Source: Pontixanthobacter aquaemixtae (lineage in GTDB: Bacteria > Pseudomonadota > Alphaproteobacteria > Sphingomonadales > Sphingomonadaceae). From it: a stretch of 64,000 nt of DNA. Location of the stretch: assembly GCF_009827395.1 (NCBI RefSeq), contig NZ_WTYX01000002.1, positions 992,001-1,056,000 on the forward strand. The letters are read 5' to 3'. Below, one piece after another: positions 27,056 to 35,398 of the stretch. The position numbers and the translations under genes are program-made. The stretch's first letter is position 1. Every line of letters begins with the position of its first letter. Below the pieces are notes generated by a model that was not told where the DNA came from, made no database searches, and saw nothing but the letters and a program-made list of their open reading frames with translations.

Positions 27056-27759
27056 ATCTCTTTCCGTTTCTAACCGCTGCGACAGCGCCAACGCGGCTCA
27101 ATCCGCTCGATCTGTTCCTAGAGGCTGACATCGTGGTGCAGGCGGTGATGGCCGGGCTGATCCTTGCCAGCATCTGGGTGTGGATGATCATAATCAGCTT
27201 CGGCCTGCGCCTGTCGGGTGTGAAGAAACGCTGCGCCAATTTCGAAACGGAATTCTGGAAAGCGGATGATTTCGATGCTTTGCTGAAGGATCGCGTCAAA
27301 CTCAACATACCCTCTGCCCGGGTGGCTGCTGCGGGTATGGGCGAGTGGCGGCGCTCGCTCAAAGTGAATGGCGGCAAGTCCGACCGCGAGGGGATACGCC
27401 AGCGTCTGGCCAGCGCGATGGAAAGCCAGGTTGCCCAAGAAGCCGATACGCTTGCCGACCGGCTCAATTTTCTCGCCACGGTAGGCTCGGTCGCGCCCTT
27501 TGTCGGTCTGTTCGGCACCGTATGGGGCATTATGAACAGCTTCTTCCAGATCGGCGCGCAGGAAAACAGCTCGCTCGCGGTGGTGGCGCCGGGCATTTCT
27601 GAAGCCTTGTTTGCGACAGCCATTGGCCTGTTTGCCGCGATTCCGGCGGTGATTGCCTATAACCGGTTCAGCCATGGGGTGAACTCGCTCGAGGCGCGGA
27701 TCCAGCGCTTTGCAGACCGGTTCCACGCCAGCCTGAGCCGCGAATTGGAACGCAGCTGA
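27052..27759 (+). CDS. tolQ: Tol-Pal system proton-channel subunit TolQ
   Basis: 235 residues of the MotA/TolQ/ExbB family. One N-terminal span (about 28-50) and two late spans occur within 'ATVGSVAPFVGLFGTVWGIMNSF' and 'ISEALFATAIGLFAAIPAVIAYN'. It forms the inner-membrane stator with TolR and uses the proton motive force. The longer frame begins inside ybgC; the ATG at 27052 is chosen because it overlaps the ybgC stop. Confidence 0.97.
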   Translation: MNLFPFLTAATAPTRLNPLDLFLEADIVVQAVMAGLILASIWVWMIIISFGLRLSGVKKRCANFETEFWKADDFDALLKDRVKLNIPSARVAAAGMGEWRRSLKVNGGKSDREGIRQRLASAMESQVAQEADTLADRLNFLATVGSVAPFVGLFGTVWGIMNSFFQIGAQENSSLAVVAPGISEALFATAIGLFAAIPAVIAYNRFSHGVNSLEARIQRFADRFHASLSRELERS

Positions 27760-28256
27760 TGGCAATGGGGCTGTCTTCATCGCGCAGAGCGACCCGGCGC
27801 GGCCGCCGCGCGCCCATGGCCGAAATCAACGTGACACCCTTTGTCGATGTTATGCTGGTGCTGCTGATTATCTTCATGGTCACCGCTCCGCTGCTTGCAT
27901 CGGGCGTACCGATTGAACTGCCCGAAAGCCGTGCAAATGCGCTGCCGGCCGAACAGGATCCGCTGACCATTTCGGTCGGGCGCGATGGGGTGATTTACCT
28001 CGACAACGCGCCGGTTTCGGCCAGCGAATTGCCCGCCCGCCTGGCCAATATCGCCAACGGTCCTGACGGGAACAAACCGCAAGTCACTCTGCGCGGCGAT
28101 CAATCGATCAATTACGGGATGATTATGGCGGTTATGGGAGAGCTGAACCGCGCCGGTTTCAATTCCATCGCCATGGTCACCCGCGATACATCGGCCCCGC
28201 CGGCATCAACCGATGGCGAGCCGGCGGTCAGTGATGGTTCAGCTACGGAGCAATAG
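27759..28256 (+). CDS. tolR: Tol-Pal stator subunit TolR
   Basis: 165 residues of the ExbD/TolR family. A single span with the essential Asp is seen in 'EINVTPFVDVMLVLLIIFMV'. The periplasmic domain follows, ending in an Ala, Pro and Ser-rich tail that is longer than in E. coli TolR. ATG overlaps the tolQ stop. Confidence 0.96.
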   Translation: MAMGLSSSRRATRRGRRAPMAEINVTPFVDVMLVLLIIFMVTAPLLASGVPIELPESRANALPAEQDPLTISVGRDGVIYLDNAPVSASELPARLANIANGPDGNKPQVTLRGDQSINYGMIMAVMGELNRAGFNSIAMVTRDTSAPPASTDGEPAVSDGSATEQ

Positions 28257-28268
28257 CTCCAACCGGTT

Positions 28269-29099
28269 ATGGAAAGCGCCCAGCTCAGAAATGAAGAGAT
28301 TATCGGCCTTGCGGTCGCGGTCATTCTTCATGCTGGCTTGCTCCGTGTCTTGCTGATGGAGCCTGCGCCCGAGCCTGTTCCGCCGTTGCCAGAGCGGGTT
28401 ACGGTCAGTCTTGCCGCAGATATTGGTCTGGACGCGACTGCGCCCGCGATCATCCGCGAAAGCCGCGCGGCGATGGCCCCGACGCTCACCGATATTCCCA
28501 GGCCGCCTTCGGATGATCCTGCGGTTGTGACGCCTGCACAGGCAGCGCCGGACAATCCCCGGCCGCTGACCAGCACTCCACCGGCAACGCGGCAGCCTTC
28601 GCGTACATCGCAGCGGAGTGATCCGACGCCCCGGCGCCGGCCCGACAAGCCTGCCAGCCGCCCAACAGCTGCGGCCAGCACCCCCAGCGCACCGGCGGGC
28701 GGCAGCCGGATCAGCGACAGTTTTCTCGATGGCGCGGGTAGCAGCACCGAGACATCCGAAACGCGACCGCCCGCCTCGCAGATTGGCAACAGCACCAAGG
28801 CGTCTTTGCTGCAGGGAATCCAGCGCCAGTTAAAACCGCATTGGGACGCGCCCGAAGGTGCCGACGCGGAAAAGCTGAGCACCCGGGTCAGTTGGCGGTT
28901 GAATGAAGACGGAAGCCTGTCGGGCACGCCGACTTGCCGGGCGACCGAAGGCATCACTGCATCGAACAGCGCGCAAGCGGGAATACACTGCCGCGCGGCC
29001 ATTCGTGCAATTCGTAACGCTGCACCCTTCGACCTGCCGATTAAATATTACAACGCTTGGAAAAGTGTGAGAGACTTTAGATTTAGCGGAGCCCTATGA
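28269..29099 (+). CDS. tolA: TolA-like energy transducer
   Basis: 276 residues. One N-terminal span (about 13-30), a long Pro, Thr, Ser and Arg-rich linker (about 35-180) and a C-terminal globular domain with two Cys ('TPTCRATEGI' and 'AGIHCRAAI'). It replaces the helical linker of enterobacterial TolA with a Pro-rich one, as is usual in sphingomonads. It bridges TolQR to TolB/Pal. The assignment relies mainly on position and layout. Confidence 0.88.
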   Translation: MESAQLRNEEIIGLAVAVILHAGLLRVLLMEPAPEPVPPLPERVTVSLAADIGLDATAPAIIRESRAAMAPTLTDIPRPPSDDPAVVTPAQAAPDNPRPLTSTPPATRQPSRTSQRSDPTPRRRPDKPASRPTAAASTPSAPAGGSRISDSFLDGAGSSTETSETRPPASQIGNSTKASLLQGIQRQLKPHWDAPEGADAEKLSTRVSWRLNEDGSLSGTPTCRATEGITASNSAQAGIHCRAAIRAIRNAAPFDLPIKYYNAWKSVRDFRFSGAL

Positions 29100-30490
29100 T
29101 GAAATTGCTGCGAGTTTTCGCAATCTTGCTGTTGCTGCCTGCCCCCGTCGCGGCGCAGGATCTTGGCGACCCTGTCGAGCCGGTGACGTCGGTAGAGACG
29201 GCTTTCGAAGATGAAGATGAAGGTCTGACCGGCGGCGAAGTGATCGACGAGCTGGCGATGCAGAATCTGAGCATCGCCATCGCCAGTTTCGCAACAGATC
29301 GTGACGTTTCCACGCCCGCCAATGGCAACGGCACGGCTGCGCTTGGCAACGAGCTTGCCCGCGTTGTGTTCAATGATCTGAAGAATAACGGCCTGTTCAA
29401 ACCGGCCGGGCCGGATTCGCTTCCCAAACCGACTTACGCGCAGATCACCGCGCCCAACTGGCCCAGCTGGAGCAATCGCGGCACCGATATGCTGGTGCAT
29501 GGATATGTCCGCGCGCGCGGTGATGGCCGCTTGACGGTCGGTTGTTATCTCTATGATGTCACGCTGCAGGACGAACTTGCGCGTGCCGGCTGGGTTGTCC
29601 CGCCGCGCGATTGGCGGCGCGCTGCGCATAAATGTGCCGACCTTGTCTATGCCACGCTGACCGGCGAAAGCCCGTTTCTCGACAGCCGGATCGCCTATAT
29701 CGCCGAAACCGGCCCCAAGGATAAACGCACCAAACGCCTCGCGATCATGGATAGCGACGGCGCCAACCACCGCTTTATCACCACCGGCCGTTCAACGGCG
29801 CTGACCCCGCGTTACTCGCCCGATTACCGCCGTTTGCTGTATCTCAGCTATACTGACGGCAATCCGCGCATCTATATCTATGATATCGGCACCGGGCGGC
29901 AGACCTTGGTCACACAGAGCACAAACCCGACTTTCGCCCCGCGCTGGTCGCCCGATGGCAAATGGATCCTCTATTCGATGGCGGTGGCGGGCAATACCGA
30001 TATTTACCGCGTATCTGCCGAAGGCGGTCCCAGCATTCGCCTGACCAATACGCCGGGTATCGATATCGGTGGATCCTATTCACCCGATGGCAGCAAGATC
30101 GTGTTCGAAAGCGACCGGTCGGGCAGCCAGCAAATCTATGTGATGAATTCCGATGGCACAGACCAGAAACGGCTCAGCTTCTTCGGCGGCCGCGCGGCGA
30201 CACCCGAATGGAGCCCGCGCGGTGACCAGATTGCTTTCACCCATATTGCGGGGAATTTCCGTATTGCGGTGATGAGCCCGGGCGGCGGCGGTCTGCGCCA
30301 TCTGACCGATAGCTGGCAGGACGAGGCACCGACCTGGGCGCCCAATGGACGGATTATCCAGTTTTTCCGGACAACGCGCAATTCTGGGACAACAGCATTG
30401 TGGCAGGTTGATTTAACCGGCCGAAATGAAAGGAAACTGCCAACACCTGTAGATGCATCCGACCCGGCTTGGGGACCCATTCTTCCCTAA
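29096..30490 (+). CDS. tolB: Tol-Pal periplasmic propeller TolB
   Basis: 464 residues with a signal peptide (LLRVFAILLLLPAPVAAQ). An N-terminal domain is followed by a six-bladed beta-propeller whose blades repeat the 'P.WSPDG..I.Y.S...G...IY' motif (for example APRWSPDGKWILYS and GSYSPDGSKIVFES). It binds Pal and TolA in the periplasm. It overlaps tolA by 4 bp (ATGA); a second ATG follows immediately. Confidence 0.97.
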   Translation: MMKLLRVFAILLLLPAPVAAQDLGDPVEPVTSVETAFEDEDEGLTGGEVIDELAMQNLSIAIASFATDRDVSTPANGNGTAALGNELARVVFNDLKNNGLFKPAGPDSLPKPTYAQITAPNWPSWSNRGTDMLVHGYVRARGDGRLTVGCYLYDVTLQDELARAGWVVPPRDWRRAAHKCADLVYATLTGESPFLDSRIAYIAETGPKDKRTKRLAIMDSDGANHRFITTGRSTALTPRYSPDYRRLLYLSYTDGNPRIYIYDIGTGRQTLVTQSTNPTFAPRWSPDGKWILYSMAVAGNTDIYRVSAEGGPSIRLTNTPGIDIGGSYSPDGSKIVFESDRSGSQQIYVMNSDGTDQKRLSFFGGRAATPEWSPRGDQIAFTHIAGNFRIAVMSPGGGGLRHLTDSWQDEAPTWAPNGRIIQFFRTTRNSGTTALWQVDLTGRNERKLPTPVDASDPAWGPILP

Positions 30491-30542
30491 GCGCATTCTA
30501 TCAAGGCATGCTGGGCCACAAACCAGCGTAAGGAGACGCAAA

Positions 30543-31058
30543 ATGAAAACTCGTTTCGCCACAGTTACTCTTCTCGCCAGTGCGGCGGCGCTAGCCGGCT
30601 GTAAAACCACCGCGCCTGACGTGCTCCCGCCCGATCCGGGCGCGACGACAACGCAAACCGACACGACCAACACCCTGCCTGCCGGACCGCAGCTGGGAAC
30701 CAACGAACATTTCGTCAACTCGGTGAACGGTCAGAACATCATCTATTTCGATACCGACCGCTACAATATCGACAGCGCCGATATTCCAGCGCTGCAAAGC
30801 CAGGCGCAATATCTGATGCAATATCCGAATATCAGCGTCACCGTTGAAGGCCATGCTGACGAACGCGGTACCCGCGATTACAACCTGGCCTTGGGCGAAC
30901 GCCGCGCCAATGCGACCAAAAACTACCTCGTCAGCCTGGGCGTGCCTGCGGGCCGGATCCAGACGGTCAGCTATGGTAAGGAACAGCCGGTCGCGCTCGG
31001 TTCAAACGAGCAGGCATGGGCGCAAAACCGCCGTGCTGTGACGGTGGTTATCAATTAA
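30543..31058 (+). CDS. pal: Peptidoglycan-associated lipoprotein Pal
   Basis: 171 residues. The lipobox ends LAGC (Cys20), followed by a Thr and Pro-rich linker and an OmpA-like domain. 'YFDTDRYNI' and 'VEGHADERGTRDYNLALGERRA' hold the diaminopimelate-binding residues. It links outer membrane to peptidoglycan and is the last gene of the tol operon. AAGGAG precedes the ATG. Confidence 0.97.
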   Translation: MKTRFATVTLLASAAALAGCKTTAPDVLPPDPGATTTQTDTTNTLPAGPQLGTNEHFVNSVNGQNIIYFDTDRYNIDSADIPALQSQAQYLMQYPNISVTVEGHADERGTRDYNLALGERRANATKNYLVSLGVPAGRIQTVSYGKEQPVALGSNEQAWAQNRRAVTVVIN

Positions 31059-31074
31059 AGTCTGATAAAAGGGA

Positions 31075-31102
31075 GGGCGGCTTCGCTTGCAGGAGCCGCC
31101 TT
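31075..31102 (+). terminator. Probable terminator after pal
   Basis: A 7-bp stem, GGCGGCT with AGCCGCC, encloses an 11-nt loop, 18 bp after the pal stop; the T-tract is short (TTC). It also separates the convergent 49-residue gene. Confidence 0.5.
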
Positions 31103-31115
31103 CATCCATTCGGGA

Positions 31116-31265
31116 TTAATCGGTCAGAACCGATACCGCGTAAGCCGGAAGATCCAGGCCCGCTTCCATCCTTGCTTCGCGCAATTCACCCGCCGCACCA
31201 ACCAGCGCAAGCAGAACGAGTGCAAGGGCAGACGCGTGTGCGGAGATGGAAAGTTGTTTGCTCAT
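31116..31265 (-). CDS. Small exported or membrane protein, 49 aa
   Basis: Read directly from the sequence: ATG at 31265 and TAA at 31116-31118. A basic start, MSKQLS, and a hydrophobic stretch (ASALALVLLALVGAAG) look like a signal or anchor, followed by a short mixed tail (GLDLPAYAVSVLTD). No family is recognised. It lies convergent to pal. Confidence 0.6.
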   Translation of the reverse strand: MSKQLSISAHASALALVLLALVGAAGELREARMEAGLDLPAYAVSVLTD

Positions 31266-31414
31266 AGTCTCAATCTGTCTCTGTCTTCCGCTGCGCTCTA
31301 AACCGGATATATGAACGCTTTGTTGCAGTACAACATTTTTAATCGCAACTTAGTTCCCGCTCTTCCAAAAAAACTCAATTCTCTCTAGACGGACCGCTAT
31401 GCCAGTCGGACAAA

Positions 31415-31993
31415 ATGCATTTTTCCCGCGCTTTGGGGCGTTTCACCATGGTGGGTAAGCGGCGCAAGGATGATTGGGGGTTCCCCAATTGGGGCGGCTA
31501 TGAAAAGTCGCAGGAAGCGGTCGCGCAGAAAGAATGCGACCGGCATGGCTGCGAAGAGGCGGGCCTGTGTCCGGCGCCCAAATCGCCCAACAGCCCCGAC
31601 CGGTGGTATTTCTGCCAGAAGCATGCGGCGGAATACAATAAGGGCTGGGACTATTTCGAAGGGCTCGACAAGGAACAGGCCGCCGAACGCCAGCGCACCG
31701 AACAGCGCGACGCCAATGCCTATGCCGAAGCATCGCATTATGGCTGGGCCGGGGGAACCGGCGATGGCGGGCGCACTGCCGATGAAATGCTCGCGCTCGA
31801 AGTGCTGGAATTGGAAGCCGATGCCGATTTCGCGGCGGTCAAGAAGTCATTCCGGATAAAGGCCAAAGCGGTCCACCCCGATGTCAAACCGGGCGACAAG
31901 GAAGCCGCAAAGGAATTCCAGAAAATCCAGGTGGCTTACGAAGTCCTGAAACAAGCCGAAGAACGGCGCGAGTGGATGGGCAACAACAGCTAG
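31415..31993 (+). CDS. DnaJ-domain (J-domain) protein
   Basis: 192 residues. The C-terminal J-domain (about 128-188) carries 'FRIKAKAVHPDVKPGDKEAAKEFQKIQVAYEVL' with the HPD motif, so it should stimulate DnaK ATPase. The N-terminal part has Trp, Cys and His (CDRHGCEEAGLC, CQKH) in a pattern that could bind zinc. It is a specialised co-chaperone, not DnaJ itself, with the J-domain at the unusual C-terminal position. The start could also be the second Met at 31448. The tail overlaps the convergent SDR by 4 bp. Confidence 0.88.
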   Translation: MHFSRALGRFTMVGKRRKDDWGFPNWGGYEKSQEAVAQKECDRHGCEEAGLCPAPKSPNSPDRWYFCQKHAAEYNKGWDYFEGLDKEQAAERQRTEQRDANAYAEASHYGWAGGTGDGGRTADEMLALEVLELEADADFAAVKKSFRIKAKAVHPDVKPGDKEAAKEFQKIQVAYEVLKQAEERREWMGNNS

Positions 31994-32781
31994 TCGCGAT
32001 CAATCGCCACGATCGGATTGTCGTTCCACCAAGGCACATCGGTCCACGGGCGGACATCCACTTCGTGCGTCCAGCAATTCCTCGGTTGGTGCGCCAGATG
32101 CCAATAGGTTTCGGCCAGCGCAGCGGGGTCGATCACACCGTCATCGCCTTTGCTGGCTTTGTAGGCTTCGAACTGGTCGCCCAGCAGCTTGCCCAGAGTG
32201 TCGGGCGCGTCGACCGATCCGTCGACGACGACATGGGCAACATGCACACCTTGGGGTGCGAATTCAGCATTGAGCGTCTGGCATAGCATCCGGCGGCCAC
32301 CCATTGCGGCGGCGTGGCTATGCTGGCCGCTATTACCGCGCACGGCTGCGGTGGCCGATGTCACCAGCAAGCTGCCCGTTCCCCGTTCGACCATGCGGGG
32401 CGTGAGCACATGGGCAAGCCGGAACAGGCCGAATGTGCCGAGGCGCCAGCCCAGTTCGAACGTCTTGTGCGGTGTGTTGGGCAAAGTCCGGTTCCCGATC
32501 TGCGCGCCAAGATTATACATCGCACAATGGATCGGGCCGATTTCGCCTTCGACCTGTTCGACCAGATCTTCGATAGAGCCGTCTTCAGCCGCATCGAGCA
32601 GCCGCCCGCTTGCTTCACCGCCGGCATCGCCGATCTGGTCGACCAGCTTCTGCAATCCCGCCTCGTCTGACCGGCGGGCCAGCACTGCGTGATAGCCGCC
32701 TTCGGCAAAACGTTTCGCGACATGGCCGCCAATGCCCGCGCCGGCACCGATTACAAGGAACACGGGTTTTCGATCGGCCAT
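31990..32781 (-). CDS. SDR-family protein with altered catalytic residues
   Basis: 263 residues with a Rossmann loop (GAGAGIGG) and SDR length. The usual Tyr-x3-Lys is replaced: 'QHSHAAAMGGRRML' puts His156 and Met160 where Tyr and Lys belong, while Ser142 remains. 'YNLGAQ' occurs at the NNAG position. It may be a non-catalytic, or differently catalytic, SDR. It is followed on the same strand upstream by an ATP-grasp gene, 18 bp away. Confidence 0.85.
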   Translation of the reverse strand: MADRKPVFLVIGAGAGIGGHVAKRFAEGGYHAVLARRSDEAGLQKLVDQIGDAGGEASGRLLDAAEDGSIEDLVEQVEGEIGPIHCAMYNLGAQIGNRTLPNTPHKTFELGWRLGTFGLFRLAHVLTPRMVERGTGSLLVTSATAAVRGNSGQHSHAAAMGGRRMLCQTLNAEFAPQGVHVAHVVVDGSVDAPDTLGKLLGDQFEAYKASKGDDGVIDPAALAETYWHLAHQPRNCWTHEVDVRPWTDVPWWNDNPIVAIDRD

Positions 32782-32799
32782 ATGCGGCTCCCTTCAGTC

Positions 32800-33699
32800 T
32801 CACCTTAGTCGGGCAACAATCGCCTCTGCGATTCGGTCGCCAAGATCGGGACCCTGCATCGGATAGAGGAACGGTTCAATGACCTCGGCTTCCATCAGCA
32901 GCAGCGATCCGTCCGCTCCCTCGGCATCAGCACGCAGCATATCGATCCGCGCATAAAGCGGCGGGTCACCGGGCAGCGCCTGCATTATCGTCAAAGCGCA
33001 GGCGATGTCCGCATCGCTGGGGGTGATCGGCGTTTCCTTGCCGCCATAGAGCGACTGGATACGGTACTCGCCGCTTGCCGGTGTTTTCTGGATGGCGTGC
33101 GAAAACGCGCCGTCAATGAACACAAAGGACAATTCGCCCTCTTGCTGGATCGTGGGCAAGAAGGGCTGGATCAAGGCCGGGGCCCCCATCCGCCAATCCG
33201 CCGCGGGAAGATCCGCCTTGGAGAATATTTCCTGCCCGATCGCACCGCCGCCCACGCGCAGCTTGACCACCACCTTGTCGCTTCCGAAAAATTTCAGCGC
33301 GGAAACGATATCAGCGCGGCCGGCATTGGCGGCCCATTTTGTTGGGATGGTTTGCGCGCCTTGCGCCGCAAGGTCCTTGAGATAGGCCTTGTCGATATTC
33401 CAGCGCACCAGATTGGGCGAATTGCAGACGATTGTTCCGGCTTTTTCAATCGCATCAATCTTCGCCACAAAGGCATCTGCGTGGTCCTGATAATCCCACA
33501 CTGTGCCCAGCAGCACCAAATCGAATGCGGCAAAATCTTCCAGCGGGGAATGCCAGTCGATCTCTGTCAAAGAGCCGCCGCGCGCCTCCAGCGCCGGGCG
33601 CAGCGCCGCCACCTGAAGATCATGCTCAAACGCATCGCCGCGCCGCTCTCCGCCGGTAGAGGGCATCGTTGCCGGGCAGGCGAGGAAACCGATTTTCAT
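32800..33699 (-). CDS. ATP-grasp ligase (DcsG/RimK-like)
   Basis: 299 residues from the ATG at 33699, which has GGAGG 8 bp upstream. The ATP-grasp core is seen in 'VVVKLRVGGGAIGQ', 'ALIQPFLPTIQQEGELSFVFIDG' and 'YARIDMLR...LLLMEAEVIEP'. Members join a carboxylate to an amine; the layout resembles the O-ureidoserine cyclo-ligase DcsG of cycloserine synthesis. No antibiotic genes surround it, so the substrate is open. It is flanked by the PLP enzyme and the SDR on the same strand. Confidence 0.82.
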   Translation of the reverse strand: MKIGFLACPATMPSTGGERRGDAFEHDLQVAALRPALEARGGSLTEIDWHSPLEDFAAFDLVLLGTVWDYQDHADAFVAKIDAIEKAGTIVCNSPNLVRWNIDKAYLKDLAAQGAQTIPTKWAANAGRADIVSALKFFGSDKVVVKLRVGGGAIGQEIFSKADLPAADWRMGAPALIQPFLPTIQQEGELSFVFIDGAFSHAIQKTPASGEYRIQSLYGGKETPITPSDADIACALTIMQALPGDPPLYARIDMLRADAEGADGSLLLMEAEVIEPFLYPMQGPDLGDRIAEAIVARLR

Positions 33700-33716
33700 G
33701 CGCCTGCCCTCCGGCA

Positions 33717-35048
33717 TCAAACCTGATCGAGCGCTTGCGCGAAATCGGCAATCAGATCGTCGGGATCCTCAATACCGATCGAAACGCGCACCAAATTGTC
33801 GGTAATGCCCAGCTGTGCTTTTCGCTCGTCGGGCACGGACAGGTGCGTCATTGCCGCGGGCAAGCTGGCGAGCGTTTCGGTACCGCCCAGGCTAACCGCG
33901 AGTTTGGCGATTTTCATACTGTCGAGGAAACGGAACGCTTCCGCCTCGCCGCCTTTGACGAAGAGCGAGAACGTGCTGCCCGCGCCTTTGCAATGCCGGT
34001 TGTAAATGTCCTGCTGGCGCTCGTCTTCGATGAAGCCGAGATAGCCAAGCCGTTCGACCTTTGGATGGTCTTTCAGGAACGCGCAGACTTTCTCTGCATT
34101 TTCGCCAGCCCGCTGCATGCGCAACTCTACTGTTTCCAAGGACCGCAGCAGCATCCACGCGGTGTTGGGATCGGCAATGCCGCCCATCGTGTTGCGCAAG
34201 GCACGGATCGCATCAATCCAGCGCTTGCTGCCCGACACGCTGCCAGCAACGAGGTCCGAATGGCCGCCGACATATTTGGTCAGCGAATACACCACCAGAT
34301 CAGCACCGTGATCGAGAGGGCGCGACCACAGGGGGCCAAGGAATGTGTTGTCGATCGCAATCGGGCAGCGGTCGGGATCGAAATGCGCGTCGCGTGCTTC
34401 TTTCACAGCCTCGACATCGACCAAGGCATTGGTCGGGTTGGCCGGGCTTTCGAGATAGATCAACGGCACTTCGCCGCCTTGCGCTTCGGCCTGCGCCTTG
34501 GCTTTCTTCATCACTACATCGAGTTCCTCGCGGGTCGCGCCTGCGGGGAAATCGATATAGGTGACGCCGAACTTGGCCATGACTTTGGCGACAAAGCCTT
34601 CGCTTGCGGCATAGAGTGGTCCCGAATGGACAATCACGTCACCCGCATTGCACGCGGCCAACATCAAAACGCAGATCGCGGTCATTCCGCTGGAGAAACA
34701 CAGCGCATCTTCCGCGCCGTCCCAGATCGCCAGCCGGTCTTCCAGGATTTCCTGATTGGGGCCATTGAAGCGCGAATAGACAAGGCCTTCTGCGCCGCCG
34801 GGACGTTTGCCGGTGATGCCTTCAAAATGCCGCTTGCCGGCTGCCGAATTCTCGAAAGCGAATGTGCTGGTCAGAAAGATCGGCGCCTTGAGCGAGCCTT
34901 CGGATAGCATCGGATCGTAGCCGTGACCCATCATCAGCGTGCTGGGCTTCATCGGCTTGCCGCCAATCGTGGTGACTTCCGGCTTGGGCTTGCGGCGCGG
35001 TGTCGGGGTATCGACGGGTTCGAAGGCGTCTTGTGTCTTGTCGGTCAT
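33717..35048 (-). CDS. Cystathionine gamma-synthase family PLP enzyme
   Basis: 443 residues. PLP Lys in 'VVYSLTKYVGGHSD' with 'ESPANPTN', 'AIDNTFLGPLWSRPLDHGAD' and 'SLGGTETLASLPAAMTH' are diagnostic of the Cys/Met metabolism PLP family. Synthase, gamma-lyase and O-succinylhomoserine sulfhydrylase activities cannot be told apart by eye. The N-terminal 30 residues (Pro and Lys-rich) are an extension. It precedes the ATP-grasp gene on the same strand. Confidence 0.92.
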   Translation of the reverse strand: MTDKTQDAFEPVDTPTPRRKPKPEVTTIGGKPMKPSTLMMGHGYDPMLSEGSLKAPIFLTSTFAFENSAAGKRHFEGITGKRPGGAEGLVYSRFNGPNQEILEDRLAIWDGAEDALCFSSGMTAICVLMLAACNAGDVIVHSGPLYAASEGFVAKVMAKFGVTYIDFPAGATREELDVVMKKAKAQAEAQGGEVPLIYLESPANPTNALVDVEAVKEARDAHFDPDRCPIAIDNTFLGPLWSRPLDHGADLVVYSLTKYVGGHSDLVAGSVSGSKRWIDAIRALRNTMGGIADPNTAWMLLRSLETVELRMQRAGENAEKVCAFLKDHPKVERLGYLGFIEDERQQDIYNRHCKGAGSTFSLFVKGGEAEAFRFLDSMKIAKLAVSLGGTETLASLPAAMTHLSVPDERKAQLGITDNLVRVSIGIEDPDDLIADFAQALDQV

Positions 35049-35398
35049 CGGGATGTCGCTTCCTAAGTTGAGTGTACCCTGGGCGCTCCTAGGAAGGCAG
35101 GAGCTTAACAGCCGGTCCGGTCGGAACCCCTTTTTGGGCCTTGTTCCTAACCTCCGCAGGAACGCATCTCCGAACTGGTCTCAATGGCAAATCCGGTATC
35201 ATCTGAAACCAGTCTGTTCAACCAAAGAGAGTGAGATGCCCACCGGAGAATGTGACGGGTGCAGCTGCCCTCTTGCCTGATTGAACGTGCCGGTTTTCGC
35301 GACCGTGGGCTGTGTGATAGTAATACTCAAAATAATAGATGGTGAGTCGCGCCAGTGATCAGTGATATTACTTCAAATTTGAAGCAATGGAGGCAGTT
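35049..35398. other. 350 bp divergent intergenic region
   Basis: This gap separates the leftward PLP-enzyme gene and the rightward nuclease gene. It holds both promoters, a CTCCTGCCTTCCTAGGAG hairpin near 35084-35106, and one possible 14-codon Cys-rich frame (see the separate entry). No known riboswitch could be recognised. Confidence 0.5.
35236..35280 (+). CDS. Possible 14-residue Cys-rich peptide
   Basis: ATG to TGA encodes MPTGECDGCSCPLA with GAGAGTGAG just upstream. Three Cys in 14 residues are striking for a leader peptide. It lies about 120 bp ahead of the nuclease gene and may be chance; no known family. Confidence 0.25.
   Translation: MPTGECDGCSCPLA

Noticed and set aside
35049-35235. 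A SAM- or cysteine-responsive riboswitch upstream of the PLP enzyme
   Set aside because: Only a simple hairpin is visible; no SAM-I, SAM-II or SAM/SAH core sequence could be recognised.
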